Shown: positions 7,972-16,701 of the stretch, one piece after another
Position numbering within the stretch: position 1 is the first letter of the stretch
Layout: each line of letters begins with the position of its first letter
NCBI GenBank assembly: GCA_003599025.1
Contig: QZIL01000034.1
Location: forward strand, 1-58,385
Reading direction: 5' to 3'
Length of the DNA: 58,385 nt
Source of the DNA: Nitrospiraceae bacterium
GTDB taxonomy: Bacteria; Nitrospirota; Thermodesulfovibrionia; UBA6902
Program-made: the position numbers and the translations under genes
Notes under the pieces: model-generated
What the model saw: the letters and a program-made list of their open reading frames with translations, nothing else
The model's database searches: none
What the model was told of the DNA's origin: nothing

Positions 7972-9045
7972 ATGGGACCATTTATCAGGAGTGCAGTCAG
8001 CACTGTCATCATCTTCTTGTTTACCGTAAGCTGCGCGTCAACCGCAGAAGAAGGGACACCGGAGCACCATCGGGACGGGAATTTCAGAAACGTATATCTT
8101 CAGGAAGACCACGGTTTTTTCGAATTCGTTAAATGGCGCTGGGAGCGCTTGTGGAAAGAAATTCCATCAGCTGACTCATACAGCTTTCCCCTCGCAAAAA
8201 ACGATCCCCCTTTTCTCCGTTCCAACCACAACCACACAACCCTGACATGGATCGGGCACGCGACCCTGCTTATTCAGATGCACGGGAATAACATCCTCAC
8301 TGACCCGCAGTTTTCAGAGCGCGCCTCTCCTGTCCAGTGGGCCGGGCCCAGAAGGGTAGTCCCTCCCGGCATAGCGATGGAGGATTTGCCTGATATTGAC
8401 ATTGTCATTATCTCTCATGACCACTACGATTCCCTTGATGTCAACACTGTACGAGGATTGCATGCCCGAACAGGAGGCGATAAGACAAAGTTCTTCGTGC
8501 CGCTTGGACTCAAGGCATGGTTTCAGAAGCTGGAAATAACCAATGTAGTTGAAATGGACTGGTGGGATGAGCAGGAAGCTGGCAGCCTGAAAGTCATTGC
8601 CGTGCCTATGCAGCACTGGGGCAAGCGGACGCCCTTTAACCGTAATGACCACCTGTGGGCAAGCTGGGTAATTATCGCCGATGATTTCCGCTTCTACTTC
8701 GGTGGCGATACCGGATTCTCGTCGCATTTTAAGGAAACAGGTGACCGCTTCGGTCCCTTTGATCTGGCAGCACTGCCTATCGGCGCATATGAACCGAGGT
8801 GGTTTATGAGAAATCATCATATCAATCCTGAGGAAGCTGTTCAGGGACATATAGCCCTGCGTTCAAAAAAATCTGTTGCAATGCACTGGGGCACATTCAT
8901 GCTAACTGACGAACCTCTGGATGAACCGCCGGTGAGACTCAGAAAGGCATTGAAAGACGCGAGCGTCCCGGAAGAAGCGTTCCGGGTCCTTCAGCACGGA
9001 GAGACGATCATTATTGAACATGATAAACAGAATGAAACAGACTGA
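7972..9045 (+). CDS. Metallo-beta-lactamase-fold hydrolase (NAPE-PLD/UlaG-like), lipoprotein
   Basis: This 357-residue protein begins with a signal peptide ending in the lipobox-like TVSC. The metallo-hydrolase core is clear: WIGHATLLIQ, ILTDPQFS, the zinc motif ISHDHYDSLD, then QHWGKRTPF, YFGGDTGFS and a C-terminal MHWGTF. This arrangement is characteristic of the N-acyl-phosphatidylethanolamine phospholipase D-like subgroup, so an envelope phospholipid-type substrate is possible but unproven. It is monocistronic by position. A repeat-containing hairpin follows the gene. Confidence 0.85.
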   Translation: MGPFIRSAVSTVIIFLFTVSCASTAEEGTPEHHRDGNFRNVYLQEDHGFFEFVKWRWERLWKEIPSADSYSFPLAKNDPPFLRSNHNHTTLTWIGHATLLIQMHGNNILTDPQFSERASPVQWAGPRRVVPPGIAMEDLPDIDIVIISHDHYDSLDVNTVRGLHARTGGDKTKFFVPLGLKAWFQKLEITNVVEMDWWDEQEAGSLKVIAVPMQHWGKRTPFNRNDHLWASWVIIADDFRFYFGGDTGFSSHFKETGDRFGPFDLAALPIGAYEPRWFMRNHHINPEEAVQGHIALRSKKSVAMHWGTFMLTDEPLDEPPVRLRKALKDASVPEEAFRVLQHGETIIIEHDKQNETD

Positions 9046-9070
9046 CATAAATTTACCCTGAACCTGAGAT

Positions 9071-9121
9071 CAGTGTCGGTGTGTGTTTTTTTTACTGACA
9101 CTGACACTGACTACTGACACT
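9071..9121. repeat. Hairpin with TGACACTGAC tandem units
   Basis: CAGTGTC at 9071-9077 pairs with GACACTG at 9097-9103, the loop containing a run of eight T. The right arm is followed by further CTGACAC copies to about 9120. It follows the hydrolase stop at 9045 and may be its terminator. The tandem copies would allow alternative pairings. Confidence 0.45.
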
Positions 9122-9146
9122 ATTAAGCACAGAGAGGTGACCAAAA

Positions 9147-9317
9147 ATGGATTATGACATCATTAAAGTTCAGTTAGACGGAGAGTTTAAAATCTGTCCT
9201 TCATGCGGGTACAAGGACGGGTTCCATTCCATGTTCAGGAAAGAGGGGGGCATAACCAGATGGCTTTTTATATGCCCTTCTTGCCACAGCGTCTTTGATA
9301 TCGGTTTTACGGTTTAG
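9147..9317 (+). CDS. Small zinc-ribbon protein
   Basis: This is a 56-residue protein starting MDYDIIKVQLDGEFK. Two CPSC knuckles (CPSCGYKDGF near residues 17-20 and CPSCHSVF near 43-46) form a classic four-cysteine zinc ribbon. An AGAGAGGTGA ribosome binding site lies upstream. The stop at 9317 is followed after only a few bases by the DUF454 gene, so the two are probably co-transcribed. Function is unknown; such stand-alone ribbons may bind nucleic acid or be metal-binding accessory proteins. Confidence 0.75.
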   Translation: MDYDIIKVQLDGEFKICPSCGYKDGFHSMFRKEGGITRWLFICPSCHSVFDIGFTV

Positions 9318-9320
9318 AGT

Positions 9321-9701
9321 GTGATGCACAAACCTCTGCTCATTGTTCTGGGAATTTTTTTTGTAGGTCTGGCTTTTCTCGGCATATTTCTCCCTGTGCT
9401 GCCGACCACCCCGCTGCTGCTGCTGGCCCTTGCGTGCTTTGCGAAATCTTCAGAAAGGCTCCATAACCGGCTTCTTGCAAACAAAACGTTCGGCCCGCTC
9501 ATCAGGCAATGGCATGAGACAAGGAGCATGCCCAGAAAGGCCAAGGTCTATGCCATAATCTCTATTCTTGTTGGCGGGGGGATATCGATTTATTCTGTGG
9601 ATGAGGTCCTGCTTAAGCTCATTTTGACAGCAGTGCTTATCATTCCTGTTGTAATAATACTTAAGATAAAGACCGCTGACCGGCGGCAGGACAAACTATA
9701 A
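9321..9701 (+). CDS. DUF454 (YbaN-like) inner-membrane protein
   Basis: This is a small membrane protein of about 126 residues. The family signature FLGIFLPVLPTTPLLLLAL(A) near residues 18-37 is followed by a cytoplasmic loop with FAKSSERLHNRLL, LIRQWHETRSMP, and two further hydrophobic segments near the C-terminus. Translation may begin at GTG 9321 or ATG 9324. The gene is packed directly after the zinc-ribbon gene. YbaN family function is unknown. Confidence 0.85.
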   Translation: MMHKPLLIVLGIFFVGLAFLGIFLPVLPTTPLLLLALACFAKSSERLHNRLLANKTFGPLIRQWHETRSMPRKAKVYAIISILVGGGISIYSVDEVLLKLILTAVLIIPVVIILKIKTADRRQDKL

Positions 9702-9830
9702 TATTGTTTGAATGTCTCTGAACAGGCAATCACACAACGTTACCCCCCGATTGACATTTTCCCTGGCAGTGATAAGCTTTATTCATGTACATCTGATGTA
9801 CAGTGGACCCTCATGAATAGAGGTAATGAA

Positions 9831-10121
9831 ATGGAAAAGAACGTCGGAGGAATTGACAGGAACATAAGAATTATTCTGGGAATTGTGCTTATGGTTGCAG
9901 GACTGTTTATTCATGGCGGAGCAGCCCTGAAAACATTGATATTTGGAGTAGCTGCGATTGCATTCGTGACCGCCTTTACCGGCTTCTGACCCCTCTGGAA
10001 GGTGCTCGGGATCAGCACCAGCAAGGTAGACAAGGCAGAAGGAACTGAAAAAACATCAGGAAAGTCTTCCGGACAGAAGGAGAAGTCAGAAGGGAAGGAG
10101 GAACGGCCTTCAGTACATTGA
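9831..10121 (+). CDS. DUF2892 membrane protein, probable selenoprotein (in-frame UGA)
   Basis: The frame begins at ATG 9831 behind AGAGGT and reads MEKNVGGIDRNIRIILG, the usual DUF2892 start. Two hydrophobic segments follow, then TGF. Here DUF2892 proteins normally have Cys (TGFCPLY; the equivalent Cys in E. coli YgaP ends the second membrane helix). This gene has TGA at 9987-9989, then continues in frame with PLWKVLGISTSKVDK and a Lys/Glu/Ser-rich tail to a TGA at 10119-10121. The conserved family sequence resumes in the same frame after the UGA, and a hairpin fitting a bacterial SECIS follows it. The simplest reading is selenocysteine at residue 53 of a 96-residue protein. A conventional caller would truncate it at 52 residues. 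Confidence 0.75.
10001..10019 (+). promoter_or_regulatory. Candidate bacterial SECIS hairpin (DUF2892)
   Basis: GGTGCT (10001-10006) pairs perfectly with AGCACC (10014-10019). The loop is CGGGATC. It starts 11 bases after the UGA, and the apical loop begins 18 bases after it with G at the second position. These values fall within the known bacterial SECIS geometry for SelB recruitment. Confidence 0.65.
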
Positions 10122-10166
10122 ACTGAATATCGCTTGCAGAACAAATTTATAAGGAGGTAATGCATC

Positions 10167-10694
10167 ATGTCAAAATGGGTCGTGGATCCTGATCACTCTG
10201 TAGCAGCTTTTTCTGTTCGTCACATGATGGTCGCTGATGTTCATGGTCAGTTCAATAAAATTACCGGGACTGTCGAATTTGATCCTCTGGATGCAGCCAG
10301 GATATCAGTAGCCATTGAGATAAGCGCTGAGAGTATTTTCACCGGTATTAAGAAACGTGATGACCATCTAAGGAGCCAGGACTTTTTTGACGTAGAGAAA
10401 TATCCCGGGATAACGTTTAAGAGCAAGAAGGCAGAACGGACCGGTTTCAGCAGCCTTAAAATCACAGGAGACCTGACCATGCACGGTATTACACGGTCTG
10501 TAACTTTAGATGTGAGTTATTCAGGTCCTGTGAAAAGTCCTTTTGGCGAGACCTGCCTGGGATTTGCCGGCCGTCTAAGAGTAGACCGCGAAGAGTTCGC
10601 AATGATCTGGAACCAGCAATTGGATCTCGGCGGGATGATGGTGGGAAAGGATATTGATATTCTCATCAATTTAGAGACCGATATGGTCCCTTAA
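10167..10694 (+). CDS. YceI-family lipid-binding protein
   Basis: This 175-residue protein has YceI hallmarks: an N-terminal WVVDPDHSVAAFSVRHMMV, then VSGQFNK-like HGQFNKITG, DDHLRSQDFFDVEKYPGITF and GDLTMHGITRSVTLD. YceI members form a beta-barrel that binds polyisoprenoids or amphiphiles. No signal peptide is present, so this copy is probably cytoplasmic, unlike E. coli YceI. AAGGAGGT precedes the ATG with good spacing. It follows the DUF2892 gene by 45 bp. Confidence 0.92.
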   Translation: MSKWVVDPDHSVAAFSVRHMMVADVHGQFNKITGTVEFDPLDAARISVAIEISAESIFTGIKKRDDHLRSQDFFDVEKYPGITFKSKKAERTGFSSLKITGDLTMHGITRSVTLDVSYSGPVKSPFGETCLGFAGRLRVDREEFAMIWNQQLDLGGMMVGKDIDILINLETDMVP

Positions 10695-10748
10695 TCCTGG
10701 CACCGGATAACCTGAAGGGTCCCTGACGTCTGAGGCTTATCTTCTTAT

Positions 10749-12098
10749 ATGATGACTGATAATAGGGCACGGCTTGTTCAGGAAGGAAAAACCATTGAAG
10801 GTCCTGTCCTTTACTGGATGAGCCGCGACCAGCGCATGCAGGACAATTGGGCACTCTGTTCTGCACAGCACCTCGCATTGAAGCAAAAGGTCCCCCTTGT
10901 TGCAGCATTCTGCCTTGTGCCGCAATTTCTTGGCGCAACCATTCGTCAGTATGGATTTATGCTCAGGGGGCTTGAGGAACTTGAAGCAGGGCTGGGTAAA
11001 AAACTCATCCCTTTTATCCTGTTAACCGGAGCACCTGATAGAGAAATTCCCCGGCTTGTTAAGAAGATAGGGGCTTCCTGTCTGATCACGGATTTCGACC
11101 CTCTTAAGATCAAGAGAGAATGGAAGCAGACGGTGGCTGACAGAATAGATATACCCTTTTATGAGGTGGACGCCCACAATATCGTGCCCTGCTGGACAGC
11201 ATCCCCCAGGCAGGAGTATGCAGCTTATACGTTTCGTCCGAAGATGCGAAAGCTGCTTCCTGAATTTCTTCAGGATATTCCTTTGCTCATAAATCATCCC
11301 TTTGCATTTAAAGGGATGCGGGAGATAATTAACTGGAAGAAAGTTCGGTCATCTCTAAGAGTCGATAATACCGTTGAAGAGGTCGATTGGCTGAAGCCCG
11401 GGGAAAAGGCGGCAAAAACAATGCTGCGTGATTTTGTGAAGAAGAAATTGCCGGGCTATGATAAAAAGCGCAATGATCCTACTGTTGACGGCCAGTCAAA
11501 TCTTTCCCCATATCTGCACTTTGGACAAATCTCTGCTCAGAGGATAGCCATTGAAGTCCATTCAAGCCCGGCACCCGGGAACGATAAAGACGCCTTCCTG
11601 GAAGAACTCATTGTCAGACGTGAATTATCGGACAATTTCTGTTTCTATAATACTGATTATGATTCTGTAGAGGGATTCCCCTCATGGGCCAGAGAATCTC
11701 TTGACAAGCACAGCAGGAAACCACGCGAATATATATATTCAACAGAACAGTTTGAACATGCTTTAACTCATGACGAGTTATGGAACGCTGCTCAGCTGGA
11801 AATGGTGACAAAGGGAAAGATGCATGGTTACATGAGGATGTACTGGGCAAAGAAGATACTGGAGTGGACCGGGTCACCTGAGAAGGCAATGGAAGTTGCA
11901 ATCTATTTAAATGACAGATATGAACTTGACGGCAGGGACCCCAACGGTTATACCGGCATTGCCTGGAGTATAGGCGGTGTACATGACAGGGCATGGAATG
12001 AGCGGCGCGTATTCGGCAAGATCAGATATATGAGTTACAATGGATGCAAAGGGAAGTTCGATGTCAAAAGGTATATCGAATTATGCAGGTCTCCATGA
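10749..12098 (+). CDS. Class II CPD photolyase
   Basis: This 449-residue FAD enzyme repairs cyclobutane pyrimidine dimers using light. The class II type is indicated by YWMSRDQRMQDNWAL near the N-terminus, the NAHNIVP-like EVDAHNIVPCW, and the C-terminal block MHGYMRMYWAKKILEW, then DPNGYTGIAWSIGGVHDR. Two ATG codons stand at 10749 and 10752. No strong ribosome binding site is visible. It begins a photolyase-SDR-DUF523/DUF1722 gene group. Confidence 0.93.
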   Translation: MMTDNRARLVQEGKTIEGPVLYWMSRDQRMQDNWALCSAQHLALKQKVPLVAAFCLVPQFLGATIRQYGFMLRGLEELEAGLGKKLIPFILLTGAPDREIPRLVKKIGASCLITDFDPLKIKREWKQTVADRIDIPFYEVDAHNIVPCWTASPRQEYAAYTFRPKMRKLLPEFLQDIPLLINHPFAFKGMREIINWKKVRSSLRVDNTVEEVDWLKPGEKAAKTMLRDFVKKKLPGYDKKRNDPTVDGQSNLSPYLHFGQISAQRIAIEVHSSPAPGNDKDAFLEELIVRRELSDNFCFYNTDYDSVEGFPSWARESLDKHSRKPREYIYSTEQFEHALTHDELWNAAQLEMVTKGKMHGYMRMYWAKKILEWTGSPEKAMEVAIYLNDRYELDGRDPNGYTGIAWSIGGVHDRAWNERRVFGKIRYMSYNGCKGKFDVKRYIELCRSP

Positions 12099-12123
12099 TT
12101 ATAAGTTGTGATATGATTTCTTT

Positions 12124-13092
12124 ATGGAACGGCTTGAATTAAAAGCGGATGACAGGGTCCTGATACTCGGGGCAACAGGCTTTATCGGACGGAGGCTTGT
12201 CACAGCGCTTGCGGGCATGGACATCAAACTCAGACTTATGGCCCGTTCACCTTCCAAAACAAGGGGGATGCTGCCGGAAGGAAAAGACATCGAGGTACTG
12301 CAGGGCGACCTCATGAAGAACCAGGACATAAGGGCAGCTTTAGAGGGCATCTATTGCGCCTACTATCTGGTGCATTCCATGGGCGGCAAAAGCATTGCAA
12401 GGGGTCCAGGGTTCGCGGACCAGGACAAAAAAGCAGCCGGCAATTTCAAAGATGCTGCCGGAGAAGCGGGATTAAAACGGGTAATTTACCTCGGTGGTCT
12501 TGGTGAAAAAGGGCAGGGCCTGTCAGAACACCTGAGCAGCAGGGCTGAGGTGGCTGACATACTGTCATCAGGAAAAACAGCTGCCACTATTCTGCGGGCA
12601 GCTGTCATTATAGGGGCCGGGGGCGCCTCATTCGAAATGCTCAGGTACCTTGTCGAACGCCTTCCGGTCATGATATGCCCTAAATGGATCAACACCCGCA
12701 TTCAACCCGTTGCAGTCAAAGATGTTATAGCCTACCTGTGTGGATGCCTTGTTAACCCTGATACAGCGGGAAAGACCTATGATATAGGCGGACCGGAGGT
12801 CCTTACATACAGGGGCATGATGGATCAGTATGCAGAAGCGCGCGGCCTTGCAAAACGGATAATTATTGATGTACCGTTGCTCACTCCATCACTTTCCTCA
12901 TACTGGGTCGATCTTGTGACCCCTGTTCCAGCGGGTATCGCTCATCCTCTTATTGAAGGGCTGAAAAACGAAGTCGTATGCCGGGACAGCTCTATTGATA
13001 CATATGTGCCCATTACAAAAACACCATTTAAGGAAGCGGTCAAAATTGCATTCTCTGAGGAGACCTCAGGTCCCGGGGTCACCGGTTTCTGA
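12124..13092 (+). CDS. Atypical short-chain dehydrogenase, NAD(P)-binding
   Basis: This 322-residue Rossmann protein has the nucleotide motif ILGATGFIGRRL at residues 15-26 and the strand/loop LQGDLMK, YYLVHSMGG and RVIYLGGLGE. It matches the complex I 39 kDa/NmrA-like atypical SDR group, which often lacks the catalytic Tyr-Lys. Relatives of about 480 residues carry an extra DUF2867 domain, absent here. Its stop overlaps the next start by one base, indicating translational coupling. The substrate is unknown; position suggests a photolyase-associated function. Confidence 0.85.
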   Translation: MERLELKADDRVLILGATGFIGRRLVTALAGMDIKLRLMARSPSKTRGMLPEGKDIEVLQGDLMKNQDIRAALEGIYCAYYLVHSMGGKSIARGPGFADQDKKAAGNFKDAAGEAGLKRVIYLGGLGEKGQGLSEHLSSRAEVADILSSGKTAATILRAAVIIGAGGASFEMLRYLVERLPVMICPKWINTRIQPVAVKDVIAYLCGCLVNPDTAGKTYDIGGPEVLTYRGMMDQYAEARGLAKRIIIDVPLLTPSLSSYWVDLVTPVPAGIAHPLIEGLKNEVVCRDSSIDTYVPITKTPFKEAVKIAFSEETSGPGVTGF

Positions 13093-14042
13093 TGAGCGAT
13101 ACGATTAAACTCGGAATCAGCTCCTGCCTCCTCGGCGAAAAGGTCCGCTATGACGGCGGGCACAAGCAGGACCATTACCTGACTGACACACTCGGCAGAT
13201 ATGTTGAGTGGCTACCTGTCTGTCCCGAGGTTGAATACGGGCTTCCTGTTCCCAGAGAAGCCATGCACCTGGTGGGCAGTCCTGATGGACCGCGCCTTGT
13301 TACCATACGAACAGGAACGGACCACACGCAAGGAATGAAAGAATGGGCGCAGAAAAAACTGGATGCACTTGAGAATGAAGATCTTTGCGGATTCATATTC
13401 AAAAGCAGGTCTCCCAGTTCCGGATATTCAGGGGTGAAAGTATATTCACCGTCAGGCATGTCAGCGAGAAAAGGGATCGGCATATTCGCAGGCGCATTTG
13501 TGAGGCGGTTTCCGCTCATTCCTTTAGAGGACGAGGGAAGGCTCCACGCCCCGGAGCTTCGTGAAAACTTCATCGAACGCGTTTTTGTCTTTAAGCGGTG
13601 GAAGGAATTCATCACCAATGACGGGACAGCCGGAGGACTGGTATCGTTTCATACAGACATCAAACTTCTGCTTATGTCTCACAGTCAGAAGCATTATTCA
13701 CTGCTCGGCCGGATGGTGGCCGGAGAAAAGAGGAGGAAGCTCAGGGAAGTGCGTGACCGGTATATCAGCCTGCTTATGGACGGGCTCAGACTCATTGCCA
13801 CGGTAAAAAAGAACACGAATGTCCTGATGCACATCGCGGGATATTTTAAAAAGGAACTCACCCCGGCTGAGAAAGCGGAATTGCTTAAGACCATCGAGAC
13901 CTACCACAAAGGCCTCGTCCCCCTCATAGCGCCACTTACCCTCATAAATCATTATGTCCGGCTTTATGATGAGCCGTATTTAAAGAGACAGTACTATCTG
14001 AATCCCCATCCGCTGGAACTTATGCTTAGAAACCATATTTGA
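13092..14042 (+). CDS. DUF523-DUF1722 protein (YbgA-like)
   Basis: This is a 316-residue two-domain protein. The N-terminal DUF523 (about 5-150) has LGISSCLLGEKVRYDGGHK, CPEVEYGLPVPREAM and FKSRSPSSG. The C-terminal DUF1722 (about 190-310) has FHTDIKLLLMSHSQKHYSLLG and a conserved HPLELMLRN ending. In E. coli ybgA, which carries the DUF1722 domain, sits next to the photolyase gene phr, so the linkage here fits a conserved functional association whose biochemistry is not established. Confidence 0.9.
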   Translation: MSDTIKLGISSCLLGEKVRYDGGHKQDHYLTDTLGRYVEWLPVCPEVEYGLPVPREAMHLVGSPDGPRLVTIRTGTDHTQGMKEWAQKKLDALENEDLCGFIFKSRSPSSGYSGVKVYSPSGMSARKGIGIFAGAFVRRFPLIPLEDEGRLHAPELRENFIERVFVFKRWKEFITNDGTAGGLVSFHTDIKLLLMSHSQKHYSLLGRMVAGEKRRKLREVRDRYISLLMDGLRLIATVKKNTNVLMHIAGYFKKELTPAEKAELLKTIETYHKGLVPLIAPLTLINHYVRLYDEPYLKRQYYLNPHPLELMLRNHI

Positions 14043-14502
14043 ATTTCTCGCTTGAATCCGGATAGACCATAAAAGCATTGTCAGAGAAGAGTGGTTATCA
14101 CTAATAGGCTTCCTCCCCACCGAATATGAATTCATAGTCATTATCCAGCGAATCACATGTACCTTAAGTATTACGATAGGTAACTCCTGGTTTGATTGAG
14201 AAAGCAAAACCTTCCTGCAATCCCTTTTGAGTAGCAAGGTTCTTAATATAAATGAAATTCAGCTTCATTATACAGTTTAGAAATTAATCGTCTTTTGCAC
14301 TCGAACTCTTCAGCTTTATTCGAAAGAACTGCCCTGCCCAACAGCCCAATGTTGTGAGGAAACTCTGCGATATTCATTCAACAAACTCATAAAATGTGCC
14401 ATGCAGGTTTTACGTTATATGTACGCATAGCCCCCTATTCTTTATGGATTTCAATATCCATGGTCTTGTATCCCCCATCCCCTATCCTGTATCATTTAAA
14501 TT
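14043..14502. other. Gene-free interval before dnaG
   Basis: In 460 bp I find no conserved product in any frame. Short open stretches exist on the minus strand around 13980-14237 but look non-coding. It probably contains the dnaG promoter; I cannot point to a convincing -35/-10 pair. Confidence 0.4.
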
Positions 14503-16209
14503 ATGCCTCCCCACGACAGCACCCTTGAAGAGATAAAAGACCGGATAGATATCGTTGACCTGATATCGGACTATGTCCAGTTGAAGAAGGCAGGCCAGAA
14601 CTGGAAAGGCCTCTGCCCGTTCCATGCTGAAAAGACCCCGTCATTCACTGTCAGCCCTGCAAAACAGATATTTCACTGCTTCGGCTGCGGGAGCGGAGGT
14701 GATATATTCACATTTCTGGCCCGGAGCGAAAACCTCTCATTCCCGGAGGTGCTGAAAATACTTGCCAAGAGGGCCGGGGTCACTCTCAAAACCTCCCCCA
14801 GGGAGGCTGCAGAGACAGGCGAGAAAGAGCCCCTGTTTAATATAAATAAGGATGCTGCATGGTTTTTCGAGCAGAACTTACCGAAACATGCACAGGCCGC
14901 AGGATATCTCAAAGGGCGGGGGATCAGCGGTGACATTCAGAAACGGTTTGTTCTCGGGTATGCCCAGAATTCATGGAACAGCCTGCTCAATTTTCTTGGA
15001 CGCAAAGGCTATAAACCGGAGATGGTAAGAAAGGCCGGACTCGCGACCCAGGGGCCAAAGGGTATTTATGATGTATTCAGAAACAGAATAATGTTCCCCA
15101 TATATGATCTCAAGGGAGATGTCATCGCCTTTGGCGGAAGGGCGATCGACAATTCCGAGCCCAAATATCTGAACTCACCGGAAACACCGGTATTTAACAA
15201 GCGGAAAATCCTGTACGGGATTAACCATGCCAAAGATTCTATAAAAGACACAGGACAGGCCCTGCTCATGGAGGGTTACCTCGATGTAATTACCGCCCAT
15301 ACATTCGGCTTCACAAATGCGGTGGCCCCTCTTGGAACAGCCTGCACGCAGGAACACGGGAAATTGATAAAGAGGTTCGCGGAGGAGGCCATCATTGTAT
15401 TTGACAGTGATGAAGCCGGAAACAAGGCCGCTAAAAACTCTGCCGGCATACTTCTGGAAAGCGGTCTTAATGTGAAGATACTTTCCATTCCGGGAAAAGA
15501 GGACCCTGACAGTTTTTTGCGCAAGAAGGGGAAAGAGGCATTTCAGGCCCTGCTCGAAAATCCGTTGTCGGTCATAGATTTTTTTATGCTGCAGAAGGGA
15601 GACAAGCGGATAATGGCCCGTGAGGCGATAGAAGCCATATCAAAGGCACCGGACAAAATACTACAGGGGACATACATAAAAATGCTCTCTGAGAAGCTCA
15701 ATGTGGAGGAGCGTTATGTAAGAGAGGAGTATCAGCGTATTAAGAAACAGCAGCAGGGGCATAACAGGTCCGCTCCATCTCCTCAGCCAAAACCAAAAGC
15801 CAAGCCTAAAAATGAACTATACATAATCAAGCTGCTGCTGCAGCGGCCTGAGAGAGCGGCAGAAGTATGTGTAACAATAACGTCCGAAGACTTCAAAGAT
15901 CCTGTTGCCCGATCAATATTCAACAGAATTAAAGAAGGGACGACCGAACTGAAACAGCTTTTGTCAAAGTGTGATGGCGAAGAAAGGAATTATCTTACCG
16001 GACTCTCATTAAATGAAGATCTTGAAAATCCTGAATTTGAAGATCCGGAAAAAGCGATGAACGATTGCATTAAGCGTATGAAAGTTAATGAACGGAAGAT
16101 GTTATTGCAGGAGCTTCAGGGAAAGATAAAAGAAGCGGAACAGAAAAAGGATTTTGCCCTGTTAAAACAGCTCCAGATAGAACAGCAGAAGATATCAAGG
16201 AATGGGTGA
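14503..16209 (+). CDS. dnaG: DNA primase DnaG
   Basis: This 568-residue primase makes RNA primers for replication. The N-terminal zinc ribbon is complete (CPFH at 38-41, CFGC at 59-62). The catalytic core follows, with FRNRIMFPIYD and a TOPRIM domain with MEGYLDV and FDSDEAGNKAA. The C-terminal part includes a Pro/Lys-rich linker (QPKPKAKPK) and a helical DnaB-interaction-like domain. Many bacteria encode rpoD directly downstream, but here a non-coding repeat follows, so the usual macromolecular-synthesis linkage is broken. Confidence 0.96.
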   Translation: MPPHDSTLEEIKDRIDIVDLISDYVQLKKAGQNWKGLCPFHAEKTPSFTVSPAKQIFHCFGCGSGGDIFTFLARSENLSFPEVLKILAKRAGVTLKTSPREAAETGEKEPLFNINKDAAWFFEQNLPKHAQAAGYLKGRGISGDIQKRFVLGYAQNSWNSLLNFLGRKGYKPEMVRKAGLATQGPKGIYDVFRNRIMFPIYDLKGDVIAFGGRAIDNSEPKYLNSPETPVFNKRKILYGINHAKDSIKDTGQALLMEGYLDVITAHTFGFTNAVAPLGTACTQEHGKLIKRFAEEAIIVFDSDEAGNKAAKNSAGILLESGLNVKILSIPGKEDPDSFLRKKGKEAFQALLENPLSVIDFFMLQKGDKRIMAREAIEAISKAPDKILQGTYIKMLSEKLNVEERYVREEYQRIKKQQQGHNRSAPSPQPKPKAKPKNELYIIKLLLQRPERAAEVCVTITSEDFKDPVARSIFNRIKEGTTELKQLLSKCDGEERNYLTGLSLNEDLENPEFEDPEKAMNDCIKRMKVNERKMLLQELQGKIKEAEQKKDFALLKQLQIEQQKISRNG

Positions 16210-16213
16210 ACGG

Positions 16214-16337
16214 TTTTAATCCGAATAATGCAGACATTAAAAAACAACTTGTTCAACTCGATAATTTTATGATCATATAATGCATGAGACGTTGAATATA
16301 AATATGCAACTTAACCTTGATTGAAAATGCGTCTAAC
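16214..16337 (+). repeat. 124-bp dispersed intergenic repeat, copy A
   Basis: This starts a few bases after the dnaG stop. It aligns without gaps to the reverse complement of 29145-29269 at roughly 80% identity by eye; shared blocks include AATGCAGACATT, AACTCGAT and ACCTTGATTGAAAATGCGT. It has no coding content. Both copies begin at the 3' end of a gene and point away from it, as expected for a structured 3' element or a decayed miniature element. Confidence 0.75.
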
Positions 16338-16396
16338 GTACCTGCCTACCGGCAGGCAGGTCGTAAATCAAATTATTTCCTCCCGACATGTCGGGA
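16338..16396. repeat. Two short palindromes after the dnaG-distal repeat
   Basis: ACCTGCCT and AGGCAGGT flank a six-base centre at about 16339-16361. TCCCGACATGTCGGGA (about 16381-16396) is a perfect 16-bp palindrome. Either could terminate dnaG transcripts, though neither has a T-tract. Confidence 0.5.
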
Positions 16397-16485
16397 TATT
16401 ATGTTAAACGCTTTGTTGGCTCAAAGATGATATCATTTTCATCTGTCTGCTTTGCATTGCTTGAGGATTAAGATAAAATAATTGT

Positions 16486-16695
16486 ATGAAAAAAGACTCT
16501 CTGATGCAGAAAACCTACGCTGTGGAAACCGGTAAACTGCATTTGTCCTGTCCTCACAAGGACAGAACAGGGATCAATGTGCATGTTGTAATAAAGGACG
16601 GCTTCTGCTACCGCTCAGAGCAGTGTATGGTTATCTGGTGCAAGTTCAACCGTCTGCAGACCGACCTTGATGCCTTCCTGTCCCTGATCTGGTAA
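16486..16695 (+). CDS. Hypothetical small cysteine-containing protein
   Basis: This 69-residue frame begins MKKDSLMQKTYAVETGKL. It contains CPHKD, FCYRSEQCMVIWC and the ending FNRLQTDLDAFLSLIW. Four Cys and one His could bind a metal. No clear ribosome binding site is present and I know no family. The stop lies 7 bp from the convergent UspA gene. Confidence 0.5.
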   Translation: MKKDSLMQKTYAVETGKLHLSCPHKDRTGINVHVVIKDGFCYRSEQCMVIWCKFNRLQTDLDAFLSLIW

Positions 16696-16701
16696 TAATT
16701 T

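Noticed and set aside
13980-14237. 85-residue minus-strand frame before dnaG
   Set aside because: No conserved sequence, overlap with the DUF523-DUF1722 gene end, and no ribosome binding site.
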